The notes below the pieces were generated by a model, which was given only the letters and a program-made list of their open reading frames with translations, was not told where the DNA came from and searched no databases. Source: 1XD8-76 sp051880335 (GTDB taxonomy: Bacteria > Bacillota > Clostridia > Lachnospirales > Lachnospiraceae). From it: a stretch of DNA of 10,755 bases. Below, piece after piece: positions 7,256 through 10,755 of this stretch. The stretch spans positions 1 to 10,755 of the forward strand of contig JBJENT010000174.1 in the NCBI GenBank assembly GCA_051880335.1, read 5' to 3'. A program made the position numbers and the translations under genes. Each line of letters starts with the position of its first letter. The stretch's first letter is position 1.

Positions 7256-8216
7256 TGATTTCCTCCAACTGCTTTTCAATATGTACTGACAGATTATTGA
7301 CTACATCATGAGCGGTTCCGTTCATGGTACATCCGGCAGCTCTGATATGGCCGCCTCCGCCAAAGATCTGGGCAACCTTTGCCACATCCACCAGTCCTCC
7401 GGAGCGCATGCTCACTTTGTATTCCAGCGTATCTGTTTCATACATGAAAATCGCACATTCCACGCCTTTGATAATGCGCAGCTGATTCACAATGCCATCC
7501 AGATCCTTGCTGTTTACCTGGTAAAAATCCATGGTCTTTCGGTCAATCACACTGACAACACATCTTCCGTCCATGAACAGAATACTCTCTAACAGAGCGC
7601 GTCCCAGAATCTGATTCTGTACATAGGTTTTCTCATAAAAGGTTTCCTCGATAATTTTCGGAAAATCAAAACCATACGAAATCAGTTTTGCTGCAATCTG
7701 CAGTGTTTTCGGTGATGTATTGGAATACTGGAATACTCCGGTATCATGTATGATGCCGATGTAGATTGCCTTCGCAATCTCCTCATCCAGATAAGTTTCA
7801 TCCAGCAGATCATACACCAGTTCACTGGCAGAGCTGGCAGTGGGTACCACATAATTTATGTTTCCACAGCCATTTTCATTGGAAATATGATGATCAATAT
7901 TGGCGGTTCTTTCTGCCTGATCAAAATACTTTTCCGCTCCACCTAATCTGCTTTTTTCACAGTCCACTGCAAAAAACAGATCAAACTTCTTCTCTTCACT
8001 GCAGTCTGTATGAATCTGCTCAACCTCTTTGATACACTGAAAAATATCAGCCGGTTGTTCCAGATAAACGTCGATTTCTTTTTCCGGAAAAACCTTTTTT
8101 AAATACAAGTAAAGTCCCATGCAGGAACCCACACAATCTCCATCCGGCCGGATATGGCCGCTGATCCCGATTGTATTTGCGTTCCCGCACTCTTTTATCA
8201 AATCAAATTTTGTCAT
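7248..8216 (-). CDS. nrnA: DHH/DHHA1 phosphoesterase, NrnA-type oligoribonuclease / pAp phosphatase
   Basis: This family degrades 2-5 nt RNA fragments and often dephosphorylates pAp; some members hydrolyse linear or cyclic dinucleotides. The protein is 322 residues, the usual size. The DHH domain shows GHIRPDGD (20-27), VDCEKSRLG (84-92), NIDHH (106-110) and HDTG (157-160), all metal-binding motifs. The C-terminal DHHA1 domain has FGGGGHIRAAGC (285-296), the substrate-binding glycine-histidine motif. All key residues are present. An ATG at 8237 would overlap rbfA by 17 nt but has its purine run touching the start codon. The ATG at 8214-8216 lies 4 nt past the rbfA stop with GAAGAG upstream, so I choose it. 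The two choices differ by only seven residues. Its place beside rbfA and truB is common in Clostridia. The preferred substrate in this organism is not determinable here. Confidence 0.92.
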   Translation of the reverse strand: MTKFDLIKECGNANTIGISGHIRPDGDCVGSCMGLYLYLKKVFPEKEIDVYLEQPADIFQCIKEVEQIHTDCSEEKKFDLFFAVDCEKSRLGGAEKYFDQAERTANIDHHISNENGCGNINYVVPTASSASELVYDLLDETYLDEEIAKAIYIGIIHDTGVFQYSNTSPKTLQIAAKLISYGFDFPKIIEETFYEKTYVQNQILGRALLESILFMDGRCVVSVIDRKTMDFYQVNSKDLDGIVNQLRIIKGVECAIFMYETDTLEYKVSMRSGGLVDVAKVAQIFGGGGHIRAAGCTMNGTAHDVVNNLSVHIEKQLEEISD

Positions 8217-8220
8217 GGTT

Positions 8221-8601
8221 TCACTCTTCTTCCTCATCCCTGACAGGCATGTTTTTCATAACATCATCAATCTTTTTGGACATATTTACACCATATGCAA
8301 TGGATTGATCCATAATAAACGTAATCTCAGGAGTATTGCGAAGATTAATGGTCTTAGCCAGTTTATTTCTGATATACCCACTTGCACTTTTCAGTCCCGC
8401 AAGAGTATCTGTAATCGCCTGTTCATCTCCCAGAACACTGATCCATGCCTTGCATGTCTTTAAATCCGGAGATACTTCCACTGCAACCACAGAAGTAAAG
8501 GGATGGATACGGGGGTCCTTGATCTCACCACGAATGATTTCCGCCAGGACCTTTTGTACCTCTCCATTAATTCGGGTATTCTTAACACTATTTTTTCTCA
8601 T
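8221..8601 (-). CDS. rbfA: 30S ribosome-binding factor RbfA
   Basis: A small KH-like assembly factor that binds the pre-30S subunit and helps 16S rRNA 5'-end maturation. It is 126 residues, in the family range. Family features visible are RINGEVQKVLAEIIRGEIKD near the N-terminus, DPRIHPFTSVVAVEVSPDLK, and the AKTINLRNTPEITFIMDQS stretch, followed by an acidic tail. The frame runs back into infB to an ATG at 8760, but the true start is 8599-8601: it has GGAG at 8609-8612, 7 nt away, and begins MRKNSVKNTRI as other RbfA proteins do. A 70-nt gap with a long hairpin separates it from infB. In Bacillus subtilis ylxP sits in this position; here there is no such gene. Confidence 0.96.
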   Translation of the reverse strand: MRKNSVKNTRINGEVQKVLAEIIRGEIKDPRIHPFTSVVAVEVSPDLKTCKAWISVLGDEQAITDTLAGLKSASGYIRNKLAKTINLRNTPEITFIMDQSIAYGVNMSKKIDDVMKNMPVRDEEEE

Positions 8602-8631
8602 TTTATTTCTCCATCCAGGCAATATTTTTCG

Positions 8632-8683
8632 GTACAAAGATAGTTCCCCGCCTACAGGGCGGGGCGAAATACTATCTTGGTAC
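8632..8683 (-). repeat. Long GC-rich hairpin overlapping the infB stop codon
   Basis: An inverted repeat of 13 bases with one mismatch (8632-8644 with 8671-8683) encloses a second perfect seven-base arm, CCCCGCC (8646-8652) with GGCGGGG (8658-8664), around a five-base loop. One side carries a six-base asymmetric bulge. On the minus strand the outer arm covers the last infB codons and its TAG. No T run follows on either strand, so it is not a standard terminator. It could be an mRNA processing or stability structure between infB and rbfA, or a copy of a short palindromic repeat family. Confidence 0.75.
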
Positions 8684-10755
8684 TTCCACCATAATATATG
8701 CCTCAACAATATCAAGCTCCTGCATCTGGTCAAATCCTTCAAATACAAGACCACATTCAAAGCCTGCTTTTACTTCTTTTACATCATCCTTGAATCGTTT
8801 CAGAGATGCCAGCTGACCTTCATAGATCTGCTCACCTTCTCTTCTGATTCGGATCTTGCAGTCACGTTTAAACTCACCATCCAGAATATAGGAACCGGCA
8901 ATATTACCTACTGCGGATGCCTTGAAGATCTGTCTTACTTCTGCATGACCGATCACTTTTTCTTCAAAGATCGGATCCAGCATACCTTTCATAGCCCGTT
9001 CTACATCTTCAATGGCTTTATAGATGACATCGTAAAGTCTTACATCTACTTTTTCACGCTCTGCGGTAGCTTTTGCCTGAGGATCCGGTTTCACATTAAA
9101 GCCGATGATAATAGCATTGGCTGCTGCAGCCAGAGATACATCAGATTCATTGATGGCACCAACGCCGCCATGGATGCATTTTACGATTACTTCTTCGTTG
9201 GACAGTTTCATAAGACTCTGTTTTACTGCTTCTACAGAACCCTGGACATCTGCTTTGATGATAATATTCAGTTCTTTCAGATCACCTTCTTTGATCTGTG
9301 AGAACAGGTCATCCAGAGACATTCTTGCTTTGGTATCTGCCAGCATCTGCTCTTTATGCTGTGCCTTGTAGGTTTCTGCAAAGGATTTTGCTGTTTTATC
9401 ACTGTCATGGGCAATGAATACTTCTCCTGCTGCCGGTACATCGGAAAGACCCAGGATTTCTACCGGTGTAGACGGTGTAGCTTCTTTCACTCGTCTTCCC
9501 TTATCATCGATCATAGCTCTTACCTTACCGAAGCAGGATCCTGCTGAAACGAAATCACCGACTTTCAAAGTACCTTTCTGCACCAGAATGGTTGCAACAG
9601 GACCACGTCCCTTATCCAGTTCGGCTTCAATGACAAGTCCTCTTGCTTTTCTCTTCTTATCTGCTTTTAATTCCAGAATTTCTGCTGTTAACAGAATCGT
9701 TTCCAGAAGATCTTCGATACCTTCTCCACTCTTGGCAGAAACATTTACACATTCTGTGCTTCCGCCCCATTCTGTGGATACCAGTTCGTATTCCATCAGT
9801 TCCTGTTTTACTTTGTCCGGATTTGCTGCCGGTTTATCGATTTTATTGACTGCTACAATGATTTCAACACCGGCTGCTTTTGCATGGTTGATGGCTTCCA
9901 CGGTCTGTGGCATAACACCATCATCTGCTGCTACAACCAGAATCGCAATATCGGTTGCGTTTGCACCACGCATACGCATGGCAGTAAAGGCTTCATGACC
10001 CGGTGTATCCAGGAACGTAATCTTTTCACCGTTAACATTTACAGTATATGCACCAATGGCCTGTGTAATACCACCGGCTTCCCGATCGGTAACATTGGTT
10101 TTACGGATGGCATCCAGAAGAGAAGTTTTACCATGGTCAACGTGTCCCATAACACAGACAACAGGCGGTCTCTTGACCATTTTGCTTTCATCTTCTTCAT
10201 CCTCTTTTAAAAGTTCTTCAATGATATCCACCTGAACTTCCTGTTCGCACATGATATCATAATCGATAGCAATATTCTCAGCTTCTTCGTAGCTTACCTC
10301 TGTATTTAATGTAACAATCTTTCCTTCCAGGAACAGTTTCTTGATAATAACGGAAGGCTGCATTTTCATTTTATCTGCCAGATCTTTGATCGTTAACTTT
10401 TCAGGAATGGTGATTACTTTAATCTGTTCTTCCGGTTCTTCTACCTTCTTCTCCGGCTTGATGAAACGACCAGCTTTATTATTCTTGATCATCTTGTCAT
10501 CATCTTCATAGATCATATCCTTTTTGGATTTTTTATCTCTATCCTGATTGTTATTTCTTCTTTCATTCTGCCCCCGTTTTTCATCGATCATTGGAGCGTC
10601 TGCTGCAAATCCTTTGCCCTGTCCCTGCTTTTTGAAACGGTTATCGCCTCTTCCTTCGCCCCGGTTGTCTCCACGGCCTTCACCTCTGCTATCCGGTCTC
10701 TGACTGCGATCACTATTATTGAAAGATTTACCACCGCCATTATTACCATTCTGAG
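8672..10755 (-). CDS. infB: Translation initiation factor IF-2, 5' end cut by window
   Basis: GTPase that places initiator tRNA on the 30S subunit and promotes subunit joining. The frame is open to the right edge: 693 residues are visible, and the true start lies beyond the window. Visible residues 1-54 are rich in Gly, Arg, Asn and Asp, with an eight-residue tandem repeat RGEGRGDN, followed by a charged linker. An IF2N domain is at about 115-167. The G domain has GHVDHGKT (203-210), EAGGITQ (225-231), DTPGHEAF (249-256), NKID (303-306) and SAK (339-341). Domain II and the C-terminal fMet-tRNA-binding region follow, with DVQGSVEAV and the closing GFECGLVFEGF. All GTPase motifs are intact. It heads the visible operon and, by conservation, would follow nusA, ylxR and an L7Ae-like gene outside the window. 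Confidence 0.98.
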   Translation of the reverse strand, partial: QNGNNGGGKSFNNSDRSQRPDSRGEGRGDNRGEGRGDNRFKKQGQGKGFAADAPMIDEKRGQNERRNNNQDRDKKSKKDMIYEDDDKMIKNNKAGRFIKPEKKVEEPEEQIKVITIPEKLTIKDLADKMKMQPSVIIKKLFLEGKIVTLNTEVSYEEAENIAIDYDIMCEQEVQVDIIEELLKEDEEDESKMVKRPPVVCVMGHVDHGKTSLLDAIRKTNVTDREAGGITQAIGAYTVNVNGEKITFLDTPGHEAFTAMRMRGANATDIAILVVAADDGVMPQTVEAINHAKAAGVEIIVAVNKIDKPAANPDKVKQELMEYELVSTEWGGSTECVNVSAKSGEGIEDLLETILLTAEILELKADKKRKARGLVIEAELDKGRGPVATILVQKGTLKVGDFVSAGSCFGKVRAMIDDKGRRVKEATPSTPVEILGLSDVPAAGEVFIAHDSDKTAKSFAETYKAQHKEQMLADTKARMSLDDLFSQIKEGDLKELNIIIKADVQGSVEAVKQSLMKLSNEEVIVKCIHGGVGAINESDVSLAAAANAIIIGFNVKPDPQAKATAEREKVDVRLYDVIYKAIEDVERAMKGMLDPIFEEKVIGHAEVRQIFKASAVGNIAGSYILDGEFKRDCKIRIRREGEQIYEGQLASLKRFKDDVKEVKAGFECGLVFEGFDQMQELDIVEAYIMVEVPR

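Noticed and set aside
8602..8760. Upstream extension of rbfA to an ATG at 8760
   Set aside because: It lies out of frame within infB and across the hairpin and is not RbfA-like. A good ribosome site and a conserved N-terminus place the start at 8601.
8336..9301. Plus-strand 321-codon open frame antisense to rbfA and infB
   Set aside because: It is an antisense shadow of well-identified genes, with Phe/Cys/Ser-rich composition, no ribosome site and no recognisable domain.
9414..9998. Plus-strand 194-codon open frame antisense to infB
   Set aside because: It is a shadow of the conserved IF2 GTPase coding sequence, Ser/Thr/Pro-rich, with no domain or initiation signal.

Overview
The window is a minus-strand housekeeping cluster from a Firmicute, most likely a Clostridia member of the Lachnospiraceae type. 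The reasons are gene order, a moderate-to-low GC content, strong GGAGG ribosome binding sites, and an IF2 with a long Gly/Arg/Asn-rich N-terminal region. I cannot name the genus from sequence alone. All eight protein genes run right to left and there is almost no wasted space.

In transcription order: infB (IF2, 5' end cut by the right edge), rbfA, a DHH/DHHA1 phosphoesterase (nrnA), truB and ribF form one tightly packed translation/RNA/cofactor operon. rbfA-nrnA-truB are coupled by a 4-base gap and an 8-base overlap. A consensus-like promoter overlapping the 3' end of ribF then starts a two-gene unit: a Na+/phosphate cotransporter fused to a PhoU domain, and a secreted SH3-NlpC/P60 peptidoglycan hydrolase. 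A second consensus-like promoter with an extended -10 drives rpsO (S15) through an ~80-nt structured leader that looks like an S15 autoregulatory element. rpsO ends at a strong intrinsic terminator. pnp (PNPase, 3' end cut by the left edge) follows after a 233-nt gap holding further RNA structures.

Functionally the core genes serve translation initiation (IF2), 30S maturation (RbfA, S15), tRNA modification (TruB), turnover of RNA from long (PNPase) to very short fragments (NrnA), and flavin cofactor synthesis (RibF). This is the classic nusA-infB-truB-ribF-rpsO-pnp neighbourhood. The transporter and cell-wall hydrolase are an insertion between ribF and rpsO, which are usually adjacent.

I see no mobile element, CRISPR array, tRNA/rRNA or novel multi-gene system. 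The observations most worth checking are an abrupt codon-usage switch inside pnp, a long GC-rich hairpin that swallows the infB stop codon, and the putative S15-responsive pseudoknot in the rpsO leader.
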